A DNA stretch of 64,000 nt from Sphingosinicella sp041916975 (GCF_041916975.1 NZ_JAYRYK010000001.1:3162001-3226000); one strand, 5' to 3'. Shown: positions 11,046 through 19,618, counted from the first letter of the stretch. Notes: generated from the letters alone by a model not told the origin. Made by a program: numbers and translations.

Positions 11046-11627
11046 ATGAGAGAACACAGACATGGCCACCACCCGCGGTGGCGCGGTCGTCGCGGTTGGG
11101 GCGGCTTTGCCGAAGCCCTCGCCGGCCTCGGCGCTGCAATGGAAGGCGACGAGCACGGACGCGGCCATCGCCGCCGCCGACTCGGCGCGGGCGAGCTGCA
11201 ACTGCTGCTGCTCTCCCTGATCGAGGAAGCGCCGCTCCACGGTTACGCGATGATCGAAGCGATCGAGGCCCGCACCGGCGGCGCCTATGCGCCGAGCCCG
11301 GGCGTCGTCTACCCGACGCTGACGCTGCTCTCCGACATGGAGCTTGCCGAGGAGCGCGCCGACGGCAGCCGGAAACTCTATGCGGTCACGGCGAAGGGCA
11401 AGGCGCACCTCGACGAGCGCCGCGAGGAGCTGAACGCCCTCCTCGAACGGCTCGACGCGGCGGGCGAGGCGAACACCCGCGCCGACGCCGCGCCGGTCTG
11501 GCGCGCGATGATGAACCTCGGGTCCGTACTCAAGGGCCGCATGTGGGATCGCGGCGCCGACCGCGAGGCGATGCTGGAAGCCGCGCGCATCATCGACGAG
11601 GCTGCGCAAAAGATCGAAAGACTCTGA
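11046..11627 (+). CDS. PadR-family transcriptional regulator
   Basis: A 193-residue regulator. The first 45 residues are rich in His, Arg and Gly (HRHGHHPRWRGRR), a metal-binding-looking extension as in E. coli YqjI, followed by the PadR winged helix: LQLLLLSLIEEAPLHGYAMIEAIE and the SPGVVYPTLTLLSDM recognition segment near residues 85-99, then a long C-terminal helix for dimerisation. The His-rich head and the DUF2218 neighbour suggest iron or nickel response, as in YqjI/YqjH systems; this is inference. It is followed after 2 bases by the DUF2218 gene. Confidence 0.88.
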   Translation: MREHRHGHHPRWRGRRGWGGFAEALAGLGAAMEGDEHGRGHRRRRLGAGELQLLLLSLIEEAPLHGYAMIEAIEARTGGAYAPSPGVVYPTLTLLSDMELAEERADGSRKLYAVTAKGKAHLDERREELNALLERLDAAGEANTRADAAPVWRAMMNLGSVLKGRMWDRGADREAMLEAARIIDEAAQKIERL

Positions 11628-11629
11628 AC

Positions 11630-11917
11630 ATGGCGAGCGCAACCGCCGCCGTTCCGACCACGAACGGCAGCCGCTACATGCAGCAGCTCTGCAAGCACTG
11701 GAGCCACAAGTTCGACGTGAGCTTCGACAAGGCGCAGGGCCGGATCACGTTCCCCGAAGCGACGGTCATCATGACCGCAGAACCGGAAGCCCTCGCCGTA
11801 GTTCTGGATGCCGACGATCCCGCCGTCCTCGAACGGATGAAGGACGTGCTGGCAAGCCACCTCGACCGTTTCGCCTTCCGCGAGGCGCCGCTACCGTTCC
11901 GCTGGCTGAATGCCTGA
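11630..11917 (+). CDS. DUF2218 family protein
   Basis: A 95-residue protein with the DUF2218 signature: SRYMQQLCKHWSHKF near the N-terminus, then RITFPEA, and a C-terminal HLDRFAFREAPLPFRW. DUF2218 proteins are commonly encoded beside siderophore-interacting reductases and PadR regulators, pointing to iron handling, but their biochemical role is not established. It starts 2 bases after the PadR stop and so is presumably co-transcribed and under the same operator. It lies convergent to the symporter gene, with 3 bases between. Confidence 0.85.
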   Translation: MASATAAVPTTNGSRYMQQLCKHWSHKFDVSFDKAQGRITFPEATVIMTAEPEALAVVLDADDPAVLERMKDVLASHLDRFAFREAPLPFRWLNA

Positions 11918-11920
11918 AGT

Positions 11921-13168
11921 CTAGACGGTTTCCCGCGTGGGGGACGTGCTGCCCAGCTCACCCTCCCAGTGTGCAACCGTCGTCGCAGCAGCGAGGTTGG
12001 CGCAGGCGCTCGGCACCGTGCGCATCATGTCGAGCAGCCGATCGAACGGCAGGATGAACCCGACGATGAGCGCAGCCTGCTCGGTTGTGACGCCGACGGC
12101 GTTCAGCACCGCGGCGAGCATGAACAGCGAGGCGGACGGGATCGGTGCGGTGCCGAACGCGGCAAGTGCGGCCGTGAGGAAGATGATGACCAGCATATCT
12201 GCACTCGGCGTGATCCCGAGCGCCTGAAGGCTGAACAGGCTGAGCAGGCCGACGTACATCGCCGTGCCGTCCTTCCCGATGGCGGCGCCGATCGGCAGCA
12301 CGGTCGAGGCGATGGGCGTCGGCACGCCGAGATTCTCGCGCGCGACACGCAGCGACACCGGCAGCGTTGCCGAAGACGAGGCGGTCGAGAAGGCGACCGC
12401 GAGCGCATCGATGATGCCGCGGAAGAAAAACGGCAGCGGCACACGCGCGATGCTCCGCACGATCACGCTGTGCACGACCCCCATCTGAAAGAGCGCGCCG
12501 AGCGCCACGCAGAGCGCGAGCAGGCCGATGTTGGTGAAGACGGCAAGGCCGTTCGCCGCGATGGCGCCTGCCGTCAGCGCGAAGACGCCGAAGGGCGTCG
12601 TTTCCATGACGACGCGGATCATCTGGAACAGTACGCTTGCCGCCGATTGCAGGAGCGATGCCACCGGCTTTCCGGCCTCGCCGGCAAGGATCGTGGCGAT
12701 GCCGAGCATGAGCGAGAAGAAGATGATCGCGAGCATGTCGCCCGCCACCAGTGCTTCGAACACGTTCGTGGGAACGATGCCGACGAGCTGATCATATGTG
12801 GATTTCGGATCGCCGAGCGGACGAGGCTCCGCACTGCCGAGATCGGCGCCGATCCCCGGCTCCACGATGAGCGCGAGCACCATGCCGATCGCAACACCGA
12901 TGCCGGTCAGCACCGCGAACAGGCCGATTGTCCGCCCACCGACCGAGCCGAGCCGCTTCGGATCGCCGAGCGAGGATACGCCCGACGCGATCGTGACGAA
13001 CACGATCGGAACGACGAGCATCCGAATAAGGCGGATGAACAGGTCGCCCAGGATCGCGACCGAATCGGTTGCCGCAGGCCACAGCAGGCCGAAGGCGACG
13101 CCGAGCGCGAGCCCGCCGAGTACCCGTTTCCAAAGCGCGATGCCGAACCATGCGCGGATGAGCGTCAT
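11921..13168 (-). CDS. DAACS-family dicarboxylate/amino-acid:cation symporter
   Basis: A 415-residue inner-membrane transporter of the glutamate/dicarboxylate symporter family, with about eight hydrophobic segments. The serine-rich re-entrant loop STASSSATLP (HP1) and the later GKDGTAMY and GTAPIPSAS segments, which bind substrate and cation in GltP/GltPh, are present, though the second-loop motif is less canonical. The ATG at 13168 overlaps the stop of the D-aminoacylase gene (ATGA). Its place at the end of the dgcN-dgcA cluster suggests import of glutamate or an acylated amino acid. Confidence 0.85.
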   Translation of the reverse strand: MTLIRAWFGIALWKRVLGGLALGVAFGLLWPAATDSVAILGDLFIRLIRMLVVPIVFVTIASGVSSLGDPKRLGSVGGRTIGLFAVLTGIGVAIGMVLALIVEPGIGADLGSAEPRPLGDPKSTYDQLVGIVPTNVFEALVAGDMLAIIFFSLMLGIATILAGEAGKPVASLLQSAASVLFQMIRVVMETTPFGVFALTAGAIAANGLAVFTNIGLLALCVALGALFQMGVVHSVIVRSIARVPLPFFFRGIIDALAVAFSTASSSATLPVSLRVARENLGVPTPIASTVLPIGAAIGKDGTAMYVGLLSLFSLQALGITPSADMLVIIFLTAALAAFGTAPIPSASLFMLAAVLNAVGVTTEQAALIVGFILPFDRLLDMMRTVPSACANLAAATTVAHWEGELGSTSPTRETV

Positions 13169-14754
13169 GAGCAGGCTCCCGCTTTGGGCGTGCGCGGCAA
13201 TCCCCGGCCCGCGGCGACGCCCGTGGGTGCGCCGTCCTCCACCGCGACCTTGCCGTTGACGATGACCGTGCGGACGCCCTTCGCGAACAGCGCGGGCTGC
13301 GCGAAATCGGCACGAGGCGCGTAGGTTGCGGGGTCGAAAGCGATCACATCGGCGAACGCGCCGGGCGTCAGCCTGCCGCGGCCCTGGAGCGAAAATGCGT
13401 CCGCAGGCAGGGCGGTGCTGCGTTCGATGAAGTCCCTGAGCGGGATGACCTTGTTCGTCTTCACGTACGTCTCGTATTTCCGCGCATAGGAGCCGTAAAG
13501 GCGCGGATGGCCGGTGGAGGCATCCGAGCTGGTCATCACCCACGGCTGCTTCATGAACGCGGCGATATCGGCCTCGCTCTGGTTGAACGACGCGACGCCC
13601 GCTGGCGCGCGCCTCAATATGGCGATTGCGGCCTCAATGGGTTCGACGCCGCTTTCCTTCGCGATCGCTTCGAGCGTCTTGCCGACAAGATCGTCCGGCC
13701 CGGAGGTGATCAGCAGCGAAGCGGCGCCGCCGCGCCGCCGCAGGTTCTCGCGCATTTCGGGGCGGAGGCGTGCAAGCGTTTCCGGCTCGTCGAAGCGTTT
13801 CAGCATCGCCGCGCGCCCGCCATCTTCCGCCCAGCGCGGCAGCAGCGATGCCGAGAGCCCGGTGCCGGATGCCGACCACGGATACTGATCGGCGTGAACG
13901 ATCTGTCCGGCGGCGCGCGCCGCCTCGATCTTCGCGATGATCGCAGGCGCCTGGCCATGCACATCGACGCCGAGCGCCTTGATGTGTGCGATGTGGGCGG
14001 GCAATCCCGCTTCACGCCCAACGGTGATGGCTTCGTCGATCGCAGCCGAGAGCCCGATCGTGTAGCTCGATTCGTCGCGAATGTGGCTGTCGTAGATGCC
14101 CCCGCGCGTTGCCGCTTCTTTGGCCAGCGCGATCACCTCATCCAGCTTCGCGAAGCTCTGCGGTGCGTAGAACAACCCGGTCGAAAAGCCGAGCGCGCCG
14201 CTGCACATCGCCGAGGCGACGAGCGTTTTCATTTCGGAAAGTTCGGTCGCTGTCGGCGCGCGGTCATCCTGCCCCACGACCTTCGTGCGAACGGCGCCGA
14301 AGCCAACGTATGCGGCATAGTTGATGCCGACCGGTCGCACCGCCGCGCTGCCCAGAACCTTCGCCGTGTCCGGATCGCCGTAGCCGTCGTTGCCGATGAA
14401 CGCCGTAGTGACGCCCTGCATCAGGAACGGCAGGACGAGCCGCTCGGCGGCGTCATCGCCCGCGATCATGCCGTTCACGTGCGTGTGCGTATCGATGAAG
14501 CCCGGGGCGACGATCAGGTCCCTCGCATCGATCACGCGCTTTGCTCTGCCGGGGGCTTTTTTGCCGACGTAGGAAATGCGGTCACCGGTGATCGCGACAT
14601 CGCCAACAAAGGCCGCAGCAGCGCCGGTGTAGATGGTGCCGCCCTTGAGAACGAGATCGGCTTCGGCAGCGGAGGCTGCGAGGAGCGGCATTGCCGTGAA
14701 CGCCGTCGCGGCCATCGCCGTGCGCACCTTGCGCTTCAGCCCTCGAACACCCAT
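13165..14754 (-). CDS. N-acyl-D-amino-acid deacylase family amidohydrolase, probably exported
   Basis: A 529-residue amidohydrolase-superfamily protein. Residues 1-31 look like a signal peptide (basic start, then an alanine-rich core), so it may act in the periplasm. The metal site HxH is His90-Thr-His92 in FIDTHTH, later metal and catalytic parts are DSHIRDE, HIAHIKALG and the SSDAS loop that carries the general-base Asp. Family members remove acyl groups from N-acyl-D-amino acids. It sits 98 bases after a copy of the ATAG-N5-CGTTATA site and is coupled to the symporter. The open frame extends to 15036, but that part overlaps dgcA. Confidence 0.85.
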   Translation of the reverse strand: MGVRGLKRKVRTAMAATAFTAMPLLAASAAEADLVLKGGTIYTGAAAAFVGDVAITGDRISYVGKKAPGRAKRVIDARDLIVAPGFIDTHTHVNGMIAGDDAAERLVLPFLMQGVTTAFIGNDGYGDPDTAKVLGSAAVRPVGINYAAYVGFGAVRTKVVGQDDRAPTATELSEMKTLVASAMCSGALGFSTGLFYAPQSFAKLDEVIALAKEAATRGGIYDSHIRDESSYTIGLSAAIDEAITVGREAGLPAHIAHIKALGVDVHGQAPAIIAKIEAARAAGQIVHADQYPWSASGTGLSASLLPRWAEDGGRAAMLKRFDEPETLARLRPEMRENLRRRGGAASLLITSGPDDLVGKTLEAIAKESGVEPIEAAIAILRRAPAGVASFNQSEADIAAFMKQPWVMTSSDASTGHPRLYGSYARKYETYVKTNKVIPLRDFIERSTALPADAFSLQGRGRLTPGAFADVIAFDPATYAPRADFAQPALFAKGVRTVIVNGKVAVEDGAPTGVAAGRGLPRTPKAGACS

Positions 14755-14852
14755 CGCGCCCCCCTCGCTTGCTGTCCCTATCCGCCGATCCGACTGTGCA
14801 GGTGCAGCATGGGAAAGAAAAGCGGACAGGCCATTGTATGCGTTTGTATACA

Positions 14853-14868
14853 TATAACGAGAGGCTAT
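14853..14868 (-). promoter_or_regulatory. Candidate LysR box before the D-aminoacylase gene
   Basis: Read on the minus strand this is ATAG-CCTCT-CGTTATA, matching ATAG-N5-CGTTATA at the other cluster promoter. It contains the T-N11-A spacing of LysR boxes, overlaps the dgcA stop codon and lies 98 bases upstream of the aminoacylase ATG. Confidence 0.5.
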
Positions 14869-15851
14869 GCACCGCCCCATAGCGTAGGAGAGGGCGGTGT
14901 CAGAATGCCGTTGGAGCAGGTAACGCCGCCCGCGCGGTCGTTTGCCAGCCAGACCGGGCCGTCGAGATCGGTGAACGCCGCGTCTGCAGCGATAATGAGC
15001 GCGGGCGCAATGCTGAGCGACGAGCAGATCATGCACCCGGTCATCAGCCCCATGCCCTTTGCGCGCGCAGCATCGGCGAGCTCAAGCGCGGCGGTGAGCC
15101 CGCCTGTCTTGTCCAGCTTGATGTTGATGACCTGGTATTTCTGCATGAGCGCATCGAGATCCCCGGCGACGTGCGCGGATTCGTCTGCGGCGATCGGCAC
15201 CGCCGAGCGAAAGCCTTCGAGCGCGGCGTCTTCGGCGGCGGGAAGCGGCTGCTCCAGCAGATCGATGCGGAGGTCGACGAGCAGCGATTGCAGATCCCGC
15301 ACCTCGGCGATCGTCCAGCTTTCGTTCGGATCGACGATGAGCTTCGGCTTCGGCGCGGCGGCGCGCACGGCCCTGATCTGCGCCGCGGGGTCGCTGCGAT
15401 CGACCTTCACTTTGACGAGCGGCACGTCCGCGAGCTTCAGCGCGGCGGCGCCCATGGCTTCGGGGGTATCGAGGCTGACCGTGAGCGCGGTCGGCGTCGG
15501 TCCAACCGGCGCACGGCCGATGAGCGCGGTGACGCTCTTTCCGGCGAGCCGGGCTTCGAGATCCCAGAGCGCGCAATCGACGGCGTTGCGGGCGGCGGAC
15601 GGCGGCATCAGCGCATTGATTTCGGCGCGCCCCGCACCGGCTTCGATCGCGCCGCGCACGCTCTCGATCGCGGCGAGCGCGCTTTCGATCGTCTCGCCGT
15701 AGCGTGGATAGGGCACGCCCTCGCCGCGCCCGAAGTGGCCCTCCGCGGCGATTTCCACGGTGACGACGTCGGCGGCGGTCTTCACCCCGCGCGAGATGCG
15801 GAACGGGGCGACCAGCGGGAAATTGTCGCTGCGGGCGATCAGGCTTCGCAT
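14865..15851 (-). CDS. dgcA: Dipeptide/N-acyl-amino-acid epimerase of the enolase superfamily (DgcA-like)
   Basis: A 328-residue enolase-superfamily enzyme of the Ala-Glu epimerase branch. Seen are the VKVKVD base motif with its lysine, metal ligands in VDPNES, EQPL and AADES, and the second-base lysine in INIKLDKTGG. Together with the adjoining DUF1611 gene this is the dgcN-dgcA pair described for D-glutamate catabolism, where DgcA acts on the N-acetyl intermediate; that role is taken from known pairs, not seen directly. The ATG at 15851 overlaps the dgcN end by 13 bases. The larger open frame to 16724 is a dgcN shadow. Confidence 0.85.
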   Translation of the reverse strand: MRSLIARSDNFPLVAPFRISRGVKTAADVVTVEIAAEGHFGRGEGVPYPRYGETIESALAAIESVRGAIEAGAGRAEINALMPPSAARNAVDCALWDLEARLAGKSVTALIGRAPVGPTPTALTVSLDTPEAMGAAALKLADVPLVKVKVDRSDPAAQIRAVRAAAPKPKLIVDPNESWTIAEVRDLQSLLVDLRIDLLEQPLPAAEDAALEGFRSAVPIAADESAHVAGDLDALMQKYQVINIKLDKTGGLTAALELADAARAKGMGLMTGCMICSSLSIAPALIIAADAAFTDLDGPVWLANDRAGGVTCSNGILTPPSPTLWGGA

Positions 15852-16846
15852 GTGAGAATCCGGTCGATGATGGGTTCCACGCCCATGGTGACCGGATCGA
15901 CGCAAGGCAAGCCAAAAGCGTCCGACGTTTCGGCGCAAAGCTTCGCAGCCGCCTCCGGCGTCATCTTGGAGGTGTTGAGCGCGATGCCGACGGCTTTCAC
16001 ATCGGGGTTGGTAAGGCGTGCAGTGCGCAGGTTCGCTTCGAGGCAATCGGCAAGACTTGGCAGCTGATAGTGCGGCAGGCCGCGCATGTGCGGGCGATTC
16101 GGCTCGTGACACAGCACCAGCGCGTCGGGCTGCGCACCGTGCAGCAGCCCGGTGGTGACGCCCGCGAACGAGGGGTGGAACAGCGATCCCTGGCCCTCGA
16201 TGAGATCCCAGCCGCCGTCGTGGCGTGCGGGGGAGATGTGCTCGATCGCGCCCGAGATGAAGTCCGCGACCACGGCATCGAGCGGAACGCCGTCGCCCGC
16301 GATGAGGATGCCGGTCTGGCCGGTCGCGCGGAAATCGGCGGGCACGCCGCGCGCCTGCAGCGCGCGGGCGAGGTGGAGTGTCGTGTACATCTTGCCCACC
16401 GAACAGTCCGTGCCGACGGTGAGCAGACGCTTGCCTGCGCGGCGGGCACCGTTGCCGACGGGAAGGTCGGGCGCCGGATCGCGGACGTCGAACAGGGAAA
16501 CGCCCTTCGCCTGCGCGGCGGCAACGAGGCGCGGCTCGTCGCGCAGGCGCTGGTGGAGGCCCGATGCGATGTTGAGGCCCGCCTCGATCGCGGCGAGCGC
16601 ATCCTGCACCAGATCCTCGCCGAGCGTGCCGCCCGCGTTCGCGATGCCGAGCACGAGCGTCTTCGCGCCCGCCGCGACGGCCTCTTCGATGGTCAGGCGG
16701 GGAAGGCCGAGTGTGAGGCCGCAATCATCGTGGCGAAACTCGCCGACGCAGTCTTCGCGGCGGAAAACCGCGAGTCCGCGCGAGGTCTTGATCCCGATCT
16801 CGTCGTTCGAATGACCGAGATAGAGGAAATAGGGACTGGGGATCAT
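15839..16846 (-). CDS. dgcN: DUF1611 protein, D-glutamate N-acetyltransferase type (DgcN-like)
   Basis: A 335-residue protein of the DUF1611/DgcN family. It has a Rossmann-like N-terminal part (KTSRGLAVFRREDCVGEF, then ANAGGTLG) and a P-loop-like C-terminal part with VGTDCSVGKMYTTLHLARAL, where GTDCSVGK stands as the phosphate loop, followed by GDGVPLDAVVADF and EGQGSLFHPS. Characterised relatives acetylate D-glutamate in partnership with DgcA. The ATG at 16846 has an AAAAAGG ribosome site; an ATG at 16864 has none. A LysR box lies 83 bases upstream. Confidence 0.83.
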   Translation of the reverse strand: MIPSPYFLYLGHSNDEIGIKTSRGLAVFRREDCVGEFRHDDCGLTLGLPRLTIEEAVAAGAKTLVLGIANAGGTLGEDLVQDALAAIEAGLNIASGLHQRLRDEPRLVAAAQAKGVSLFDVRDPAPDLPVGNGARRAGKRLLTVGTDCSVGKMYTTLHLARALQARGVPADFRATGQTGILIAGDGVPLDAVVADFISGAIEHISPARHDGGWDLIEGQGSLFHPSFAGVTTGLLHGAQPDALVLCHEPNRPHMRGLPHYQLPSLADCLEANLRTARLTNPDVKAVGIALNTSKMTPEAAAKLCAETSDAFGLPCVDPVTMGVEPIIDRILTCEA

Positions 16847-16929
16847 CGCGCACCTTTTTGCCATGCAATCTGTTGCCTGGATGCGATAGACGCGAGGCGC
16901 GCGCCCGGCTTCATATCAAGCGCCGTCAC

Positions 16930-16952
16930 CCCTATAACGCGGGTCTATAGGG
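16930..16952. promoter_or_regulatory. LysR-type operator before dgcN
   Basis: CCCTATA-N9-TATAGGG is a perfect 7-base inverted repeat overlapping the LysR stop codon. On the minus strand its core (16933-16948) reads ATAG-ACCCG-CGTTATA and includes the LysR T-N11-A pattern. It lies 83 bases before the dgcN start, and a sequence-related site occurs before the aminoacylase gene. The adjoining LysR is the expected binder. Confidence 0.6.
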
Positions 16953-17832
16953 CCTCAATGACCTCGCTCAGCACCTTCAGAAACGCTGTCGCGAGGCCGG
17001 AGGGTGGGCGGTTCTGCAGGTGGACGGCGTGGATGTCGAACGCCAGTGAAGGCTGGATCGGACGGAAGGCGAGGCCCGGCGCCCTGGCGGCTTCCGCCGT
17101 GAAATTATCGACGATCGTCATGCCGACACCCGCCTTCACCAGTGCGGATGCGATGTAGAAGGTCCGCGCCGAGACGATCTCGTTCAGTTCGACGCCCACG
17201 CGCTGAAGTTCGGCGGAGAGGAGCCGGCCGATGGGGCCGCTCTGGATCGGGCTGATGAACGGCCGGTCCCGCAGCATCTCAAGCGGGATGCGCGGCGGCG
17301 CGTCCGGCATGTCCGCTTCCCGGTAGAGCACGACGAGTTCGCCCTCGCCGAGCCAGCGGTGGGAGACGGGCGCGGCGGGCGGCACTTCGTAGCTGACGAC
17401 GATGTCCGTCTCGCGTTCGTAGAGCTTGCGGACCATGTCGTCGTGGTGGACCGTCTGCAGATCGAAGCTGACGCCCTCGTGATCGCGGAGGAAGCGGGCG
17501 ACGGCGTCCGGCAGCGCGCTGAGGCTGAGCGAGGGAAGGGCGGAGACGCGCAGCGTGCCGCCGCGTCCGTGCCGCAGGTTCTGGCTCGCCTGCCGCAGCG
17601 AATAGACGCGCGTCTGGATCTCGGCGACCTCGGCGAACAGCGTGTGCGCGTCTTCGGTGGGCACCAGTCCGCTCTTGGCACGCTCGAACAATGGGAAGCC
17701 GAGCAGCATCTCGGCATGGCGCAGCACCTTCGTCACCGATGGCTGTGAGACGTTGAGCGCGCGCGCGGCCGCACTGACGGACCCGTTGCTGTAAACGGCG
17801 TGGAAAATCTCGATGTGACGCAGGTTGATCAT
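16945..17832 (-). CDS. LysR-family regulator of the D-amino-acid cluster
   Basis: A 295-residue LysR protein. The N-terminal winged helix runs about residues 3-62, with the recognition helix in SVSAAARALNVSQPSVTKVLRHAE and the FERAKSGLVPTEDA wing; the effector domain follows (about 90-290) with the expected two-lobe pattern. A LysR regulator named DgcR has been described beside dgcN-dgcA in marine bacteria, and this gene has the same neighbourhood, so it likely senses D-glutamate or an acylated form. It is transcribed in the same direction as dgcN. Confidence 0.88.
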   Translation of the reverse strand: MINLRHIEIFHAVYSNGSVSAAARALNVSQPSVTKVLRHAEMLLGFPLFERAKSGLVPTEDAHTLFAEVAEIQTRVYSLRQASQNLRHGRGGTLRVSALPSLSLSALPDAVARFLRDHEGVSFDLQTVHHDDMVRKLYERETDIVVSYEVPPAAPVSHRWLGEGELVVLYREADMPDAPPRIPLEMLRDRPFISPIQSGPIGRLLSAELQRVGVELNEIVSARTFYIASALVKAGVGMTIVDNFTAEAARAPGLAFRPIQPSLAFDIHAVHLQNRPPSGLATAFLKVLSEVIEAL

Positions 17833-17834
17833 GG

Positions 17835-17863
17835 AGGCCCATCCTCCCGTCCGGGGTGGGCCT
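17835..17863 (-). terminator. Hairpin between the flavin reductase and LysR genes
   Basis: Arms AGGCCCA and TGGGCCT (17835-17841 and 17857-17863) close a 15-base loop directly before the LysR ATG. It could end the flavin reductase transcript, but no T-run follows. Because the GGGAGGA ribosome site of LysR lies in the loop, it may instead affect LysR translation. Confidence 0.4.
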
Positions 17864-17896
17864 GCGTCAATCCCGATTGTGACCGAAAACGCGCGT

Positions 17897-18388
17897 TTAG
17901 GCTATGTCGGGCACGGCGAGGCGTGCAAACCGGCCTTCGTGGTAGAGTAGCGGATCGTCGGCGCCCGTGATGTGAACGGCGTCCACATCGCCGATGACAA
18001 GACCGTGCGTCGCAAGCATGGTGATGCTGTGCACGCTGCATTCGAACGCGGCGAGCGCCGAAGCGAGCCGCGGCGCGCGGTCCGTCGTGCGCACCCACGC
18101 CCCGGCGGCGAAGCGATCGCCCGGCGCCGCGCCGATGCCCGCGAAAACCTCCGCAGCGGCGCGGTCGCCGCTGCCGACGAGGTTGACGCAGAACCGGCCG
18201 TGGCGGCGCAGGATGTCGAACGTCGCGCCGCCGCTGTTCAGGCAGGCGAGGAGGCGCGGCGGCTCTGCCGTCAGCGAGCAGACCGCCGTGGCGGTGAGGC
18301 CGCCCGCGTCCTCGCCTTTGCCCGCCGTCACGATCGTCACGGCCCCGGCGAGCCGGCGCATTCCCCGGCGGAAATCGTCTGTCTGCAT
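17897..18388 (-). CDS. Flavin reductase (HpaC/StyB-like)
   Basis: A 163-residue flavin reductase-like protein of the FMN-binding split-barrel fold. Typical parts are FRRGMRRLAGAVTIVTAG at the start, GLTATAVCSLTAEPPRLLACLN in the flavin pocket, and FCVNLVGSG; the conserved GDV near the C-terminus (IGDVDAVHI) is also present. It would supply reduced FAD to a two-component monooxygenase, and the StyA-like gene at 19716 is the obvious partner. A GAGGA ribosome site precedes the ATG at 18388; the frame extends to 18586 without a start of comparable quality. It is divergent from the AraC gene. Confidence 0.88.
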   Translation of the reverse strand: MQTDDFRRGMRRLAGAVTIVTAGKGEDAGGLTATAVCSLTAEPPRLLACLNSGGATFDILRRHGRFCVNLVGSGDRAAAEVFAGIGAAPGDRFAAGAWVRTTDRAPRLASALAAFECSVHSITMLATHGLVIGDVDAVHITGADDPLLYHEGRFARLAVPDIA

Positions 18389-18573
18389 GTCCGTCCTCAC
18401 CTGATCACTGGGCCGCGATTCGTAGATGGTGAGAATCGGGGCCGCTATCCGGCCGGCGACGCCGATTGTCCGCTCCGCGCAAGACCGCCGCGCGATTGAC
18501 GGAGGGAAGCGCTCTTCAATAAGCTGCGGCGTCCGCGTGGAGGGCGCGGATCGACATCGCCGAAAGTCCGCCG

Positions 18574-19602
18574 ATGACAGCGTCACCTGATCCGGGGCTG
18601 CTCGCGCTGTGCGAGATGAGCCCGCTCGCCGCCCATAGCCGCTTCGCTTCCACCGACCGGGACGAGGTGCAATCGCACGTGGCCGACGTGTTCTGCGGCC
18701 ACAGCCTCAGCGTGCTGAACCGCGCGCAGCCTCTGGACGCCGAGCTGGATCACATCCGCCTCGGCGGTGTGGCGCTGGCGATCATGCGCTACGGCGCGGA
18801 CGTGATCGTGGAACCGGGCGTGCTTCAGGATTTCTACCTTGTGCAGATCCCGACGCGCGGCAAGGCGCGCATCAGCTTCGGGCGCGACGATGCGGTGATC
18901 GAACCCGGACGCGCTTCGGTGCAGCATCCCGCCGCGCCGCTCAGGATGCACTGGGATGCCGCCTGCACGAAGGTGGTGCTGCGCTACGACCGCGTCCGCT
19001 TCGAGCGCTTCGTGGAGGGCTGCGTCGGCCGCCCGCTGCGCGAGCCGTTATACCTGCGCCCGGAGATGGACCTTTCGGGCATCGCCGGCCAGATGCTGCT
19101 CGACCAGATCAAGTCGGGCCTGCGCTGCGCGAGCAAGCTCGGCGGTGCGGCGCTGCCGCCGCTCCTTGCGGCGCATCTGGAGAACAGCCTGATGAGCACA
19201 CTACTGTTCACGCAGCCGCACGACCGCTCCGAAGAGTTCGCAGGCGCCATCGACGGCACCGAACCACGCCTCGTCACGCGCGTGCGCGACTATCTCGCCG
19301 CCCACGCCGACGAGCCGATCGACATGGCGATGCTGGCGGAAGTCGCAGGCGCGCCTGTGCGGACGATCTACCATCAGTTCAAGCGCACGCTCGGCATCGC
19401 GCCGCTGCAGCTGCTGCGCGACATCCGCATGGACCGCGTACGCCGCGACCTGATGGACGGCGGCGTCGATGCCAACGTCACGCGCATCGCGCTCGGCTGG
19501 GGCTTCGAACACCTCGGCCGCTTCGCCGCGCAGTACCGCGAGCGCTTCGGCGAAACCCCGCGCGACACGCTGCGCCGCCACCGCACCGGCCGGATGAACT
19601 GA
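18574..19602 (+). CDS. AraC/XylS-family regulator
   Basis: A 342-residue protein with an N-terminal sensing domain of the AraC-binding type found in aromatic-catabolism regulators (about residues 25-200) and a C-terminal double helix-turn-helix: VAGAPVRTIYHQFKRTLGIAP (first) and RIALGWGFEHLGRFAAQYRERFGETP (second, with the family signature). It lies between the divergent flavin reductase and the StyA-like gene. A XylS-type box lies just upstream of the latter. The likely role is activation of the monooxygenase genes in response to an aromatic substrate. Confidence 0.88.
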   Translation: MTASPDPGLLALCEMSPLAAHSRFASTDRDEVQSHVADVFCGHSLSVLNRAQPLDAELDHIRLGGVALAIMRYGADVIVEPGVLQDFYLVQIPTRGKARISFGRDDAVIEPGRASVQHPAAPLRMHWDAACTKVVLRYDRVRFERFVEGCVGRPLREPLYLRPEMDLSGIAGQMLLDQIKSGLRCASKLGGAALPPLLAAHLENSLMSTLLFTQPHDRSEEFAGAIDGTEPRLVTRVRDYLAAHADEPIDMAMLAEVAGAPVRTIYHQFKRTLGIAPLQLLRDIRMDRVRRDLMDGGVDANVTRIALGWGFEHLGRFAAQYRERFGETPRDTLRRHRTGRMN

Positions 19603-19618
19603 CGCTCCCAGCGCCGCT

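Noticed and set aside
14835..14852. GTATAC dyad near the dgcA end as a separate operator
   Set aside because: The arms are short and imperfect; the adjoining ATAG-N5-CGTTATA site explains the region better.
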